DNA of 38,732 nt. Source: a virus. The notes under the pieces are model-generated. The model worked only from the letters and a program-made list of their open reading frames with translations, was not told the DNA's origin and ran no database searches. Where the stretch lies: the IMG/VR virus record IMGVR_UViG_3300025108_000146, positions 1 through 38,732 of that record, one strand, 5' to 3'. Both the position numbers and the translations under genes were made by a program. Below, piece after piece: positions 19,735-28,823 of this stretch; position 1 is the first letter of the stretch; the number at the start of each line of letters is the position of its first letter.

Positions 19735-21953
19735 TGTACCAACAGAATCTATATTTTATAGCTAAAGACTATATAAAACCTAAAATTATAAATAGAAATA
19801 ATAGGTATAAAAAATGGGAATATGGCTATAATAAAGAATATGATATTATAATAATAAGTAAAACAGGTAAAATAGGTGAAATATATAATATACAAGGTTT
19901 ATATATTGCTTTACCATTAATTGAACAATGTTATAAAAAATCAAATAAAAAAGAAGATCAATACTGGCAAAAATTTGAATATCCTAAAGTATTAAAAAAA
20001 ATAAAATCAGTTTTTGATTGGGAACAATACCCTGATAATTTTAAAGAAAACTGGTACGATTTTATAGATAATGAATTTAAATATAGAGAAGAAGGTTTTT
20101 CGTTCTATAATAATGGTATCAAAACTTATATTACTGGGACTCATTACATGTACTTGCAGTGGACTAAAATTGACGTTGGGGCCGCTGAGTTTAGGGAATC
20201 AAACAGATTATTCTATATTTTTTGGGAAGCGTGCAAAGCAGATACCAGATGTTATGGAATATGCTATCTTAAAAACAGACGGTCTGGGTTTAGCTTCATG
20301 GCATCGAACGAAACTGTTAACCAAGCAACCATGTCAAGCGACTCGAGATTTGGAATTTTATCGAAAACTGGGGCTGATGCCAAAAAAATGTTTACAGATA
20401 AAGTCGTTCCAATATCAACCAATTATCCTTTCTTCTTTAAACCAGTTCAAGATGGAATGGATAGACCAAAAACAGAACTTGCTTATAGAGTACCCGCTTC
20501 CAAATTAACTAGACGTAAAATAGAAGTAGGAGAGCAATTAAAAGATATTGACGGTCTTGATACTACAATTGATTGGAAAAATACAGGTGACAATAGTTAT
20601 GACGGTGAAAAATTAAAACTTTTAGTTCATGATGAATCCGGGAAATGGGAAAGGCCTGATAATATAATAAACAACTGGCGAGTAACAAAAACAACTTTAA
20701 GATTAGGAAGTCGTATTGTGGGAAAATGCATGATGGGATCAACATCAAATGCATTAGATAAAGGCGGAGAAAATTTTAAAAAAGTATATGAAGGATCAGA
20801 TGTTACAAAAAGAAATAATAATGGTCAGACTAGTTCAGGACTATATTCTTTGTTCATACCTATGGAATGGAACTACGAAGGCTTCATTAATATGTATGGA
20901 ATACCTGTATTCGACACTCCAAAAACCCCAGTTAAAAGTATTGATGGAACCGAAATAGAAATAGGTGTAATAGATTATTGGAATAATGAGGTAGAGGGTT
21001 TGAAGCAAGATCAAGATGCTTTAAATGAATTTTATAGACAATTTCCTCGTACAATTCAACATGCTTTTAGAGATGAAACTAAACAATCTTTATTTAATCT
21101 AACTAAAATTTATGAACAAATAGATTATGTTGATGATATTAAATATAGTAGTTTAGTTACTCAAGGAAATTTTCAGTGGGAAAATGGCGTAAAAGATACA
21201 AGAGTAATTTTTATGCCAAATAATCAAGGAAGATTTTTTGTTTCTTGGGTACCACCTTATCATTTGCAAAATAAAATAATAATAAAAAATAATATAAAGC
21301 ATCCTGGTAATGAAGATTTAGGAGCATTTGGATGCGATAGTTACGATATTTCAGGCACAGTAGATGGCCGAGGTTCTAAAGGTTCTTTACATGGGCTAAC
21401 AAAGTTTACTATGGAAGACGCTCCCCCTAATCAATTTTTTTTAGAATACATATCTAGACCCGATAATGCAGAAATATTTTTTGAAGATGTATTAATGGCA
21501 TTAATATTTTATGGAATGCCAATACTAGCGGAAAATAACAAACCTAGACTTTTATATTATATAAAGCGTAGGGGATATAGAGGATATTCAATGAATAGAC
21601 CTGATAAAATTTACAATAAGCTTTCAGTAACAGAAAGAGAAATAGGAGGAGTACCAAATTCCAGTGAAGATATGAAGCAAGCTCATGCAGCAGCTATTGA
21701 AACATATATAGATACTCATATAGGCTTTAATGGAACAGATTACGGTAATATGTACTTTATAAGAACTTTAAATGATTGGTCTAAATTTAATTTAAATAAT
21801 AGAACAAAACACGATGCTTCTATTAGTTCAGGATTAGCTATTATGGCTTGTAATAAAAATAAATATGCACCTGTATCTAAAAAAGTATTTATGCCTTTGA
21901 ATTTAAAAATGAGAAAATACAACAACGATGGAATTACGTCAAAAATAATTTAA
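19734..21953 (+). CDS. terL: Terminase large subunit, 739 aa
   Basis: This is the packaging motor ATPase-nuclease. A Walker-A-like segment is KNRRSGFSF (about 180-188), lacking the usual GKS/T, which I recall as a feature of crAss-like and related terminases. Walker B is LLVHDE (about 296-301), and a coupling motif MMGSTSNA follows (about 333-340). The C-terminal nuclease region includes a likely metal-binding Asp in FGCDSYDISG (about 541-550). It starts with TAATG overlap and is followed four nt later by the portal gene. The size of about 740 residues is typical of this terminase type. Confidence 0.85.
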   Translation: MYQQNLYFIAKDYIKPKIINRNNRYKKWEYGYNKEYDIIIISKTGKIGEIYNIQGLYIALPLIEQCYKKSNKKEDQYWQKFEYPKVLKKIKSVFDWEQYPDNFKENWYDFIDNEFKYREEGFSFYNNGIKTYITGTHYMYLQWTKIDVGAAEFRESNRLFYIFWEACKADTRCYGICYLKNRRSGFSFMASNETVNQATMSSDSRFGILSKTGADAKKMFTDKVVPISTNYPFFFKPVQDGMDRPKTELAYRVPASKLTRRKIEVGEQLKDIDGLDTTIDWKNTGDNSYDGEKLKLLVHDESGKWERPDNIINNWRVTKTTLRLGSRIVGKCMMGSTSNALDKGGENFKKVYEGSDVTKRNNNGQTSSGLYSLFIPMEWNYEGFINMYGIPVFDTPKTPVKSIDGTEIEIGVIDYWNNEVEGLKQDQDALNEFYRQFPRTIQHAFRDETKQSLFNLTKIYEQIDYVDDIKYSSLVTQGNFQWENGVKDTRVIFMPNNQGRFFVSWVPPYHLQNKIIIKNNIKHPGNEDLGAFGCDSYDISGTVDGRGSKGSLHGLTKFTMEDAPPNQFFLEYISRPDNAEIFFEDVLMALIFYGMPILAENNKPRLLYYIKRRGYRGYSMNRPDKIYNKLSVTEREIGGVPNSSEDMKQAHAAAIETYIDTHIGFNGTDYGNMYFIRTLNDWSKFNLNNRTKHDASISSGLAIMACNKNKYAPVSKKVFMPLNLKMRKYNNDGITSKII

Positions 21954-21957
21954 ATAG

Positions 21958-24372
21958 ATGGTTTATACAAATTACAATAGTTCATTTCCAGACCAAGTAG
22001 TATCTGATGAAATAAAAAACAGCTACGATTATGGCGTACAAGTTGGACAAGCTATTGAAAATGAATGGTTTAGACAAGACACCGGAGGAGATAGGTATTT
22101 ACAAAATTTTCAAAATTATCATAATTTAAGATTATATGCTAGAGGTGAGCAATCAGTTCAAAAATATAAAGATGAATTATCTATAAATGGGGATTTATCC
22201 TATTTAAATTTAGATTGGAAAATTGTACCAATTATTCCTAAGTTTGTTGATATTATAGTAAATGGCATGACAGATAAAGGCTACGAGATACAAGCTTACG
22301 CCTCTGATCCTTTTGCTTTAGAAGAAAGAACACAGTTTGCATTTAATGCTTTAAGGGATATTCAAAATAAAGAATATATAGAAGAATTAAATAAAGCTAC
22401 AGGGCAAAACTTTTTTTCTAGTTCTCAACCTGAAAAACTACCAGCTTCAAGAGAAGAATTAGATGTTATGTTGCAATTAGACTATAAACAAAGCATTGAA
22501 ATTGCAGAAGAAGAAGCTATAACAAATGTTTTTGATTATAATAAGTATAATGAAATAAAAAGAAGAATTGCATATGATTTAGCGGTTTTAGGGATTGGAG
22601 CTTCAAAAACAAATTTTAATTTATCAGAGGGAGTTAAAGTAGAGTATGTTGATCCCGCTTCTCTTGTGTACTCATATACAGAAGATCCTAACTTTGATGA
22701 CATATATTATGTAGGTGAAGTTAAAAATTTAAGCTTATCAGAAGTTAAAAGACAATTTCCTTATTTAACAGATGCTGATTTAGAAGAAATACAAAAATAT
22801 AAGGGGCCTAGTAATTATAGCAATTATGTTAGAAATTACAATGGAAACACAGATGATAATTTAGTTTCTATTTTATTTTTTGAGTATAAAACTTATAATA
22901 ATCAAGTTTTTAAATTAAAGTATACAGACCAAGGATTAGAAAAAATATTAGAAAAGCCTGATACATTTAATCCACCAGAAAGTGATAACTTTGAAAGAAT
23001 AAGTAGAAGTATTGAAGTATTATACACCGGAGCAAAAGTTTTAGGAATGCCTAAAGTATTAGAATGGAAAATGTCAGAAAATATGACACGACCATACGGA
23101 GATATTACTAAAGTAAATATGAATTATTCTCTTTGTGCTCCTAGAATGTACAAAGGAAGAATTAGTTCGGTTGTTGAAAAAATTACAACATTTGCTGATA
23201 TGATACAACTTACTCATTTAAAATTACAACAGGTTTTATCTAGAGTAGTTCCAGATGGGGTTTATCTTGATATGGATGGATTATCTGAAGTAGATTTAGG
23301 AAATGGTACTAATTATAATCCAGCAGAAGCACTAAATATGTATTTCCAAACAGGAAGTATAGTTGGTAGATCTTTAACCCAGGAGGGTGATTTAAATCGT
23401 GGTAAAGTGCCTATTCAAGAATTGCAGACATCCAACGGTATGGCTAAAATACAATCCTTAATAACTACATACCAATATTATTTACAAATGATCCGCGATG
23501 CTACAGGACTAAATGAAGCTGTTGATGCTAGCACTCCTGATAAAAATGCATTGGTTGGATTACAAAAAATTGCAGCTGCTAATTCTAATACTGCTACAAG
23601 ACATATATTAAAAGCTTTAATGTATATTACTATAAAAACTGCAGAAAAAGTAGGATTAAGAATTAATGACGCATTACAATTTCCTTTAACTAAAAAAGCA
23701 TTGCTGAGTAGCATTAATACATTTAACGTTAGCACTTTAGAAGAAATACAAAAATTAGATATACATAATTTTGGAATATTTTTAGAATTAGAGCCAGACG
23801 CCGAAGAGAAAGCGCTATTAGAACAAAATATACAAGTTTCTTTACAGCAAAATGCTTTGAATCTTGAAGATGCTATTGATATTCGTGAAATACGAAATAT
23901 GAAATTAGCTAATCAAGTATTAAAATTAAGAAGAATACAAAGACAAGAGCAACAACAAGCTGCTCAATTAGCTAATATACAAGCACAAGCTCAAGCAAAT
24001 GCTAAAACAGCTGAATCTGCAGCATTGTCAGAAGTACAGAAGCAACAAGCTTTAGCTGATACCAAAGTACAAATTGAAAAAGCTAAATCTGATTTTGAAA
24101 TAAATAAAATGGAACAAGAAGCCTTCATTAAAAAACAGTTAATGGCAGAAGAGTTTCAATATAAAATGAAATTAGCTCAAATACAAGCAGATGCTTTAGC
24201 TAATAAAGAAAAGCAAATAGAAGATAGAAAAGACGAAAGAGTAAGAATACAGGGAACACAACAATCTGAACTTATTGATCAAAGAAAAAACGACTTATTA
24301 CCTAAAGATTTTGAGTCAGCAGGTAATGATAGCTTAGGCGGCTTTGGATTAGAGCAATTTGAGCCTAGGTAA
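21958..24372 (+). CDS. Portal protein, 804 aa
   Basis: The portal forms the dodecameric ring through which DNA enters and leaves the head. The length (about 800), the position directly after the large terminase and the layout support the call. A mixed helical/strand body (to about 630) is followed by a long Gln/Ala/Lys-rich coiled coil (about 655-760, beginning RRIQRQEQQQAAQLANIQAQ) and a short acidic end. Within the body are Asn/Tyr-rich segments such as SNYSNYVRNYNG. It has no signal peptide. crAss-like portals have similar length and C-terminal coil. The AT-rich leader of the next gene follows its stop. Confidence 0.75.
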   Translation: MVYTNYNSSFPDQVVSDEIKNSYDYGVQVGQAIENEWFRQDTGGDRYLQNFQNYHNLRLYARGEQSVQKYKDELSINGDLSYLNLDWKIVPIIPKFVDIIVNGMTDKGYEIQAYASDPFALEERTQFAFNALRDIQNKEYIEELNKATGQNFFSSSQPEKLPASREELDVMLQLDYKQSIEIAEEEAITNVFDYNKYNEIKRRIAYDLAVLGIGASKTNFNLSEGVKVEYVDPASLVYSYTEDPNFDDIYYVGEVKNLSLSEVKRQFPYLTDADLEEIQKYKGPSNYSNYVRNYNGNTDDNLVSILFFEYKTYNNQVFKLKYTDQGLEKILEKPDTFNPPESDNFERISRSIEVLYTGAKVLGMPKVLEWKMSENMTRPYGDITKVNMNYSLCAPRMYKGRISSVVEKITTFADMIQLTHLKLQQVLSRVVPDGVYLDMDGLSEVDLGNGTNYNPAEALNMYFQTGSIVGRSLTQEGDLNRGKVPIQELQTSNGMAKIQSLITTYQYYLQMIRDATGLNEAVDASTPDKNALVGLQKIAAANSNTATRHILKALMYITIKTAEKVGLRINDALQFPLTKKALLSSINTFNVSTLEEIQKLDIHNFGIFLELEPDAEEKALLEQNIQVSLQQNALNLEDAIDIREIRNMKLANQVLKLRRIQRQEQQQAAQLANIQAQAQANAKTAESAALSEVQKQQALADTKVQIEKAKSDFEINKMEQEAFIKKQLMAEEFQYKMKLAQIQADALANKEKQIEDRKDERVRIQGTQQSELIDQRKNDLLPKDFESAGNDSLGGFGLEQFEPR

Positions 24373-24385
24373 TTTTTATTAATTA
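24372..24385 (+). repeat. 14-nt AT-rich leader repeat before the scaffold-like gene
   Basis: ATTTTTATTAATTA occurs here, ending 18 nt before the ATG at 24404, and again at 27147-27160, ending 17 nt before the ATG at 27178. The conserved distance to the start suggests a late promoter or leader element, though AT-rich identity by chance is possible. Confidence 0.35.
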
Positions 24386-24403
24386 ATTTTATATTATTAT
24401 ATT

Positions 24404-25636
24404 ATGTCAACAGAAGTAAGACAAGAAGGAGAGTTTAAAATGAAAAAGCCCTCTAAGCCAAAAAAACTGGTAGATGAAAACAAAATTACAAAAGTTGAAT
24501 TAAAAGATTCAAAACCAGTTGAACAAATTCCAGATGAAGTTACCAAAGTGGTAATACCTAACGAACCAGAAAATAAAACTAATGCCGTTCAAACACAAGA
24601 GACAGATGATAGCAATGCTGTTGTCAAAGAACCCGAAGACGGTAAAGACAGCGAAGGAGTGGCTGAAGAAGTACGGGACACCGAAAAAGAAGTAGAGTCC
24701 CCTATTAAGCTAGTAACTGAAGATAAAGAAAATAATTCTGAAGATGCTCAAATAGTTAAAAGCAATGAAACTTCTAATGCTACACAGCAAAAAGAAATAT
24801 TACCGCAAGAAAAACCACAAGAATTACCTGAAGGTGTAAATAAACTTCTAAAATTCATGGAAGAAACCGGGGGTACTGTAGAAGATTATGCTAGGTTGAA
24901 TGCGGATTATTCTAATGTAGATAATAATACATTATTAAGAGAATATTATAAAACAAGTAGACCTCATTTAGATTCAGAAGATGTGTCTTTAATATTAGAA
25001 GACTTTACATGGGATGAAGAAATTGATGAGGAAAGAGACATACGCAAGAAAAAAATTGCGTTTAAAGAAGAGGTTGCGAAAGCTAAAAACTTTTTGGAAG
25101 AAACTAAAAGTAAATATTACGAGGAAATAAAATTACGTCCTGGTGTTACTCAAGAACAACAAAAAGCAGTAGATTTTTTCAATCGCTATAATAAAGAACA
25201 GCAAAATAAAGAAGTTTATGTAAAACAGTTTCATGAAACTACTGATAATTATTTTTCTAAAAATTTCGAAGGTTTCGATTTTAATGTAGGAGATAAAAAA
25301 TTCAGATATGCTATAAAAGATCCTGTTTCTACGGCTAATAACCAGAAAGATTTAACCCAATTCGTTGAGACGTTCTTAAACGATAAAGGTGAATTACAAG
25401 ATCCTGGAAATTACCATAAAGCTCTTTATACCGCTAGGAATACTGACCAAGTTGCAAATCATTTTTATGAGCAAGGCCGTGCCGATGCTATTAAAGAACA
25501 AATTGCTAAATCAAAAAACATAACAACGGAACCTAGGCAAACTGCCGCTGGAGAAGTTTTTATCAATGGTTTAAAAGTTAGGGCTATTAGTGGAGCTGAT
25601 TCAAGTAAATTAAAAATAAAAAGTAAAAAATTCTAA
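24404..25636 (+). CDS. Scaffold-like head protein, 410 aa
   Basis: The first 150 residues are highly acidic and low in complexity (repeats of E/D/K/V such as EDGKDSEGVAEEVRDTEKEV), followed by a helical core with the recalled motif YARLNADYSNVDNNTLLREY and DEERDIRKKKIAFKEEVAKA (about 165-235). A Lys-rich end (SKLKIKSKKF) closes the protein. An acidic or helical protein directly before the major capsid gene is the usual place for a scaffold, which guides capsid assembly and is usually lost or cleaved later. The capsid gene follows after 21 nt. Confidence 0.65.
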   Translation: MSTEVRQEGEFKMKKPSKPKKLVDENKITKVELKDSKPVEQIPDEVTKVVIPNEPENKTNAVQTQETDDSNAVVKEPEDGKDSEGVAEEVRDTEKEVESPIKLVTEDKENNSEDAQIVKSNETSNATQQKEILPQEKPQELPEGVNKLLKFMEETGGTVEDYARLNADYSNVDNNTLLREYYKTSRPHLDSEDVSLILEDFTWDEEIDEERDIRKKKIAFKEEVAKAKNFLEETKSKYYEEIKLRPGVTQEQQKAVDFFNRYNKEQQNKEVYVKQFHETTDNYFSKNFEGFDFNVGDKKFRYAIKDPVSTANNQKDLTQFVETFLNDKGELQDPGNYHKALYTARNTDQVANHFYEQGRADAIKEQIAKSKNITTEPRQTAAGEVFINGLKVRAISGADSSKLKIKSKKF

Positions 25637-25657
25637 CTAATTTAAAAAAATTAAAAA

Positions 25658-27097
25658 ATGGCAAATGTTGCACCCGCTTTTGGCTCGATTAAACCAAGCC
25701 AGAAGCAACAAGTACTTATTGACAATTACCTAAGTTTTACGGATGGTACTAATGACTTCGCTCAACAGTATCTACCTGAAATTTACGAACAAGAAGTAGA
25801 AAGATATGGAAATAGAACTCTTTCTGGTTTCTTGAGAATGGTTGGCGCTGAAATGCCAATGACTTCCGACCAAGTTGTATGGTCTGAACAAAATAGACTA
25901 CATGTAGCTTATGACAATGTAACTGTTGCAACAGGTACTACTTTAACATTCGTATTGGATGCTACTGCTGGAGCCGGTTTTGTTGCAAACGTTATTTCTG
26001 CAAATGACACTATTGTCCTTATGGATCCTGCTACAGGAAAAGAACTAAAGTGTTTTGTAGAAACTAGTGTTGATACTTCGGCTACTTTGGCTACCCTAAC
26101 TGTTAAGCCTTATACTCAAGGAGATCTAGTTGCTACTGGTGGTGGTTCTGAAGTTGATTTTACAGGATTAACAACTGGTAAGATTTTCGTTTATGGTTCT
26201 GAATTTAAAAAAGGAACCGCTGACGGTCGTGAGCGTTCTATCACACCTTCTTTTACTCAATACAACAATTCACCTATCATCATTAAAGACAAATTTGCTG
26301 TTAACGGTTCTGACGCTGCTCAAATTGGGTGGGTTGAAGTTGCAACTGAAGATGGTACTTCTGGATATTTATGGTATTTAAAAGCTGAGTCTGAAACAAG
26401 ACTACGTTTTGAAGACTACTTAGAAATGGCTGTTGTTGAAGGTGAATTAGTAAGCGGAACTTCTACGTTGACTGTAAAAGGTACTGAAGGACTTTTTGCT
26501 TCTATTCAATCAAGAGGTAATGTTCTTAACAACTTTAGTGGCGGCACTGGTGGACTTACTGAATTTGATAGTGTTCTAAAAAATCTAGATACTCAAGGCG
26601 CTATTGAAGAAAATATGCTTTTTGTAAATAGAAGCCTAGCACTTGATATTGACGGAATGCTAGCTACTGTTTCTGACGGCGCTCAAGGTGGTACTGCTTA
26701 TGGATTGTTTGAAAATTCTGAAGAGATGGCTTTGAATCTTGGATTCAGTGGTTTCCGCAGAGGATCTTACGATTTTTATAAGACAGATTGGAAATATCTA
26801 AATGATGCTTCCACAAGAGGTGCAGTAGCAGTTTCTGGTATTGAAGGAGTTTTGATTCCTGCAGGTACTTCAACTGTTTATGACCAAATTTTGGGAACTA
26901 ACATCCGTAGACCTTTCTTGCACGTAAGGTATAGAGCTTCTCAGGCTGATGATCGAAGAATGAAATCTTGGATTACTGGTTCTGTTGGAGGTGCTTATAC
27001 TTCAGCGCTTGATGCTATGGAGGTACACTTCCTATCTGAAAGATGTCTTGTTACTCAAGGTGCTAACAATTTCGTATTGTTTACAGCTTCTGCATAG
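25658..27097 (+). CDS. Major capsid protein, 479 aa
   Basis: The likely major capsid protein starts MANVAPAFGSIKPSQKQQVL. It has the YGNRTLSGFLRMVGAEMPMT segment (about 50-69) and then DQVVWSEQNRLHVAYDN, which I recall from capsid proteins of marine Bacteroidetes podoviruses and crAss-like phages. The remainder is beta-rich with many Gly/Asp turns, as expected for an HK97-fold shell protein. Its codon use is visibly less AT-biased than its neighbours, in keeping with high expression. A strong hairpin terminator follows the stop (27114-27140), so capsid message can be made in excess. Confidence 0.75.
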   Translation: MANVAPAFGSIKPSQKQQVLIDNYLSFTDGTNDFAQQYLPEIYEQEVERYGNRTLSGFLRMVGAEMPMTSDQVVWSEQNRLHVAYDNVTVATGTTLTFVLDATAGAGFVANVISANDTIVLMDPATGKELKCFVETSVDTSATLATLTVKPYTQGDLVATGGGSEVDFTGLTTGKIFVYGSEFKKGTADGRERSITPSFTQYNNSPIIIKDKFAVNGSDAAQIGWVEVATEDGTSGYLWYLKAESETRLRFEDYLEMAVVEGELVSGTSTLTVKGTEGLFASIQSRGNVLNNFSGGTGGLTEFDSVLKNLDTQGAIEENMLFVNRSLALDIDGMLATVSDGAQGGTAYGLFENSEEMALNLGFSGFRRGSYDFYKTDWKYLNDASTRGAVAVSGIEGVLIPAGTSTVYDQILGTNIRRPFLHVRYRASQADDRRMKSWITGSVGGAYTSALDAMEVHFLSERCLVTQGANNFVLFTASA

Positions 27098-27113
27098 ACT
27101 ATTATTGTAAGGA

Positions 27114-27140
27114 TAAGGGGTATCATAGTGGTGCCCCTTA
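27114..27140 (+). terminator. Strong terminator after the major capsid gene
   Basis: A 12-bp stem (TAAGGGGTATCA with TGGTGCCCCTTA, two G-T wobbles) closes around a 3-nt TAG loop, 16 nt after the capsid stop codon. A T-rich tail (CTTTACATTTTTATT) follows. This is a Rho-independent terminator by structure. Some read-through must serve the downstream connector genes unless the leader at 27147 carries a promoter. Confidence 0.85.
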
Positions 27141-27146
27141 CTTTAC

Positions 27147-27160
27147 ATTTTTATTAATTA
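27147..27160 (+). repeat. Second copy of the 14-nt AT-rich leader repeat
   Basis: ATTTTTATTAATTA recurs just after the capsid terminator, ending 17 nt before the ATG at 27178. It matches the copy at 24372-24385 in sequence and distance to its start. It is a candidate promoter or leader that restarts transcription after the terminator. Confidence 0.35.
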
Positions 27161-27177
27161 TTTAATTATATTATATC

Positions 27178-28014
27178 ATGGCTAAAAAAGCTAACTCCGC
27201 AGTAGAAAATATTGAGGTTGCACCTCAAGTAGTAAAAGAAAAAGCTGTTGCTAAAGCACCAGTAAAGCCTTCAAAACCAAAGTGGGAAATTAAAGATAAA
27301 ACCTATTTGTTAAAAGGGGCCCACCAACCTATAACATTTACAATTCAATCCCGTCACTCACAAAGATGGCCATTGTTATGGTTTAATGAAAGTACAGGAG
27401 AGCAACAAGAACTTAGATATGCTACTAATCAAAATTCACCTTTAGTATCAGAACAAAAGGGTGAAGCAACACTAGGGCACATAATGTTTGAAAATGGTGT
27501 ATTGTTTGTTCCTAAGGAAAAACAAAATTTACAAAAATTACTTTCTTTATACCATCCTAAAAAAGGTGTGTTATATTATGAATATGATCAAGTAGAAGTA
27601 GCTTCTGATGATCTTGAAGAATTAGAATTAGAAATAGATGCGTTAAATCTAGCAAGAAATATGGATATTGATCATATGGAGGCTATTTTGCGCGTTGAAG
27701 CTGGATCTAAAGTGTCTGACATGGCTTCTAAAGAAATTAAAAGAGATTTACTAATATTTGCTAAAAACAATCCTAGTTTGTTCTTAAACTTGGCTAATGA
27801 CGAAAATGTAGAATTAAGAAATTTTGCAATAAAAGCTTCCGAAGCTGGAATTATTAATTTATCACCTGATCAACAAAGTATTCATTGGTCATCGAATAAT
27901 AAAAAATTAATGGTTGTTCCTTTTGAAGAAAATCCATTTTCTGCATTTGCGTCTTATTTAAAAACAGACGAAGGCGTTGAAGTATATAAATCTATAGAGA
28001 AAAAACTATATTAA
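27178..28014 (+). CDS. Structural protein downstream of the capsid gene, 278 aa
   Basis: After a Lys/Ala/Pro-rich N-terminal tail (about 1-40), a beta-rich core includes KDKTYLLKGAHQPITFTIQS and RHSQRWPLLWFNESTGEQQE. A helical C-terminal half follows (DDLEELELEIDALNLARNMD, then a segment IINLSPDQQSIHW). No family is named, but I recall similar proteins after the capsid gene in marine Bacteroidetes phages. It is probably a head or head-tail joining component. The gene lies between two hairpins and has its own AT-rich leader. Confidence 0.5.
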   Translation: MAKKANSAVENIEVAPQVVKEKAVAKAPVKPSKPKWEIKDKTYLLKGAHQPITFTIQSRHSQRWPLLWFNESTGEQQELRYATNQNSPLVSEQKGEATLGHIMFENGVLFVPKEKQNLQKLLSLYHPKKGVLYYEYDQVEVASDDLEELELEIDALNLARNMDIDHMEAILRVEAGSKVSDMASKEIKRDLLIFAKNNPSLFLNLANDENVELRNFAIKASEAGIINLSPDQQSIHWSSNNKKLMVVPFEENPFSAFASYLKTDEGVEVYKSIEKKLY

Positions 28015-28035
28015 CGCGTAATATTAATATTAAGA

Positions 28036-28059
28036 ACGCTGGGTGTAAAAGCTCAGCGT
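28036..28059 (+). terminator. Hairpin between the 27178 gene and the connector genes
   Basis: ACGCTGGG and CTCAGCGT pair over eight positions (one G-T) around an 8-nt loop, 22 nt after the stop of the 27178 gene. It is followed by AT-rich sequence but no clean T-run, so it may be a weak terminator, a processing site or a message stabiliser. Confidence 0.5.
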
Positions 28060-28085
28060 ATCTTATATTATAAAAAAAACAACAA

Positions 28086-28817
28086 ATGGCAGTAAACGTA
28101 AACACTGTATATCAAACAGTTTTATATATATTAAACAAAGAGCAGCGCGGATATATTCCACCAGCTGAGTTTAATAGTTTAGGAACACAGGTACAACTTG
28201 AGATATTTGAAAAGTATTTTGATGATTTAAATCAGCAAATACGCGTTCCTCAAACTGATGACACGTATGCTAGCCGAGTAGAGAATATAGATGAAAAAAT
28301 ATCTATATTTAAAACTTTTGGAGATGCAGTTTATGATGATCAGTCTGTTCCTGGTTTACCATTTTTTAAGTTACCCGCTTCTGATATTTATGGAAATTCT
28401 GTTAATTTTTATAGATTAGGTGAGGTAATATATAATGATACCGTACAAGTTCAAAGATTGCAAAGAAGTGATTTTTACAATATTCAAAAATCAAAACTAA
28501 CAAAAGCTTCCAAAACGTTTCCTGTTTATCTTTACGAAAATAATTTTTTATTAATTGAACCAGCCACTATAACGAACAACGTAGTGGTTGATTACGTTAA
28601 AAAGCCTAATGATATTAGTTGGGCATTTACGACAGGCACCTTAGGGCAATATATATATGATCCTGAAAATTCTATTCAGTTTGAGTTGCATGAATCAGAG
28701 CAAACCGAAATTATTTTAAAAATATTGCAGTATTCTGGAATAATAATAAGAGATCCTCAAATAGTGCAGGCAGCTTCTCAACAAATACAAAAAGAAGAAA
28801 TAAACCAAAAAAGCTAA
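28086..28817 (+). CDS. Head-tail connector or ring protein candidate, 243 aa
   Basis: The protein starts MAVNVNTVYQTVLYILNKEQ and RGYIPPAEFNSLGTQVQLEI. This helical N-terminus is followed by a mixed region (FYRLGEVIYNDTVQVQRLQR) and a helical C-terminus rich in Gln/Glu. The position after the head genes and before the long stabilisation gene suits an adaptor or ring protein of the neck, as in crAss-like phages. No catalytic motif is present. The next gene starts six nt later, so the two are coupled. Confidence 0.5.
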   Translation: MAVNVNTVYQTVLYILNKEQRGYIPPAEFNSLGTQVQLEIFEKYFDDLNQQIRVPQTDDTYASRVENIDEKISIFKTFGDAVYDDQSVPGLPFFKLPASDIYGNSVNFYRLGEVIYNDTVQVQRLQRSDFYNIQKSKLTKASKTFPVYLYENNFLLIEPATITNNVVVDYVKKPNDISWAFTTGTLGQYIYDPENSIQFELHESEQTEIILKILQYSGIIIRDPQIVQAASQQIQKEEINQKS

Positions 28818-28823
28818 TAAATT

